Shown here piece by piece: positions 32,362 to 33,010 of a stretch of 33,010 bases of DNA. Position numbers and translations under genes: made by a program. Every line of letters begins with the position of its first letter. The stretch's first letter is position 1. Source of the DNA: Oceanospirillaceae bacterium (GTDB lineage: Bacteria > Pseudomonadota > Gammaproteobacteria > Pseudomonadales > Oceanobacteraceae); contig JACKOM010000021.1 of assembly GCA_024234265.1 (NCBI GenBank), forward strand, positions 1 through 33,010, read 5' to 3'. Below the pieces are notes generated by a model. The model did not search any database. It worked only from the letters and a program-made list of their open reading frames with translations, and was not told the origin of the DNA.

Positions 32362-33010
32362 TTAATACGTACGGCGTTCGGCATTGAGTTGCGCCGCGAG
32401 TTTCTGATCAACCTGTTCAATGCGCACCGCACATTGTTTAAACGCAGGCTGACGGGAATGGGGATCAAGCAAACCTAAAGAAACCCGGTTCACACAATCG
32501 TGATAATGGAACGGAATAAATACCATGTTGCGGGGCACGCGCTGGGTTAACTGCACCATCACCACGGCATCACCACGGCGGCTGACAATACGCACATAGG
32601 ACATATGCGCTACGCCTAATTCCGCTGCCGCATCCGGGTTCATTTCCATATACGGGGTTGGGCTGTATTTATTCATATTACCGATTTTGCCGGTACGGGT
32701 ACGGGTGTGGAAATGTTCCACTACGCGGCCGGAGTTCATCCAGAACGGGTAATCGTCACAGGGCACTTCATTGTTATTAATAAATGGCAGAGCAATTAAA
32801 TTGGCTTTGCCATCGTAGGTCTGGAATTTACCGTCGCTGTATAAACGTGGATTGCCCTTCACTACGGTTTCACCGGCGCTGCTGTCGCTCTCACGGTAGG
32901 GCCACTGAATACCGCAGGATTTTTCAATTTTTTCATGGCTCATGCCGGAAATATCCAAAGTGCGGCTGTCACCTTTGGAAAGCTGTTTCATTTCCTCAAA
33001 CGCACCTTCC
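32362..33010 (-). CDS. Molybdopterin oxidoreductase catalytic subunit, C-terminal part
   Basis: The frame is open to the right edge, so only about 216 C-terminal residues are visible; the first internal ATG (32991) is not the real start. The molydopterin-dinucleotide-binding domain is recognisable: SGRVVEHFHTRTRTGKI, then YMEMNPDAAAELGV, FIPFHY, and DPHSRQPAFKQCAVRIE. The HTRTRTGK and DPxSRQP patterns resemble assimilatory nitrate reductases (NasA/NarB) more than DMSO reductases. Nitrate reduction is therefore a candidate function, but the N-terminal iron-sulfur and active-site regions are outside the window. Its stop overlaps the ribosome site of the fused electron-transfer subunit. Confidence 0.88.
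   Translation of the reverse strand, partial: EGAFEEMKQLSKGDSRTLDISGMSHEKIEKSCGIQWPYRESDSSAGETVVKGNPRLYSDGKFQTYDGKANLIALPFINNNEVPCDDYPFWMNSGRVVEHFHTRTRTGKIGNMNKYSPTPYMEMNPDAAAELGVAHMSYVRIVSRRGDAVVMVQLTQRVPRNMVFIPFHYHDCVNRVSLGLLDPHSRQPAFKQCAVRIEQVDQKLAAQLNAERRTY

Overview
The window looks like chromosome of a gammaproteobacterium with roughly 50% GC. The conserved core follows the gene order known from Pseudomonas and Escherichia: hisCDG, murA, ibaG and mlaBCDEF on the minus strand, and yrbG, kdsD, lptCAB, rpoN, hpf, ptsN, rapZ and npr on the plus strand. A Cellvibrio-like or other Pseudomonadales-related host is my guess from order and composition, not from a search. I saw no rRNA, tRNA or CRISPR array.

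Layout. 1-2156: a fatty acid desaturase (cut by the left edge) and its ferredoxin-reductase partner. 2157-3893: an AT-rich accessory island with two unrecognised genes. 3894-6991: hisG-hisD-hisC, with short-form HisG. 7003-7333: a roughly 330-bp MITE-like repeat wedged exactly between hisG and murA. 7332-11893: murA, ibaG and the Mla phospholipid-transport operon. 12032-21384: an envelope and nitrogen-PTS block (yrbG, kdsD, lptCAB, rpoN, hpf, ptsN, rapZ, npr) followed by mgtE and darP. kdsC is missing from its usual place between kdsD and lptC.

21442-27888: the most interesting region, a compact catabolic cluster. An acyl-CoA synthetase, a fumarylacetoacetase-fold hydrolase and an extradiol (VOC) dioxygenase run leftward. 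An FAD-dependent phenol-type monooxygenase and a TetR regulator run rightward. The divergent promoter is a perfect 50-bp palindrome that contains two identical, overlapping, oppositely directed sigma70-type promoters. Each half carries a CAATATTG box, and the same box recurs in front of the TetR gene. The enzymes suggest hydroxylation, ring cleavage, acyl-pyruvate hydrolysis and CoA activation of an unknown aromatic compound.

27950-33010: a small lipoprotein gene, then a complete 1274-bp IS4-family element inserted in the loop of a bidirectional terminator, with a 10-bp target duplication. It has its own terminator and a leader stem that can hide the transposase start. Beyond it are a 124-residue unknown protein, a fused DmsB-DmsC-type electron-transfer subunit, and the C-terminal part of its molybdopterin oxidoreductase, which runs off the right edge.
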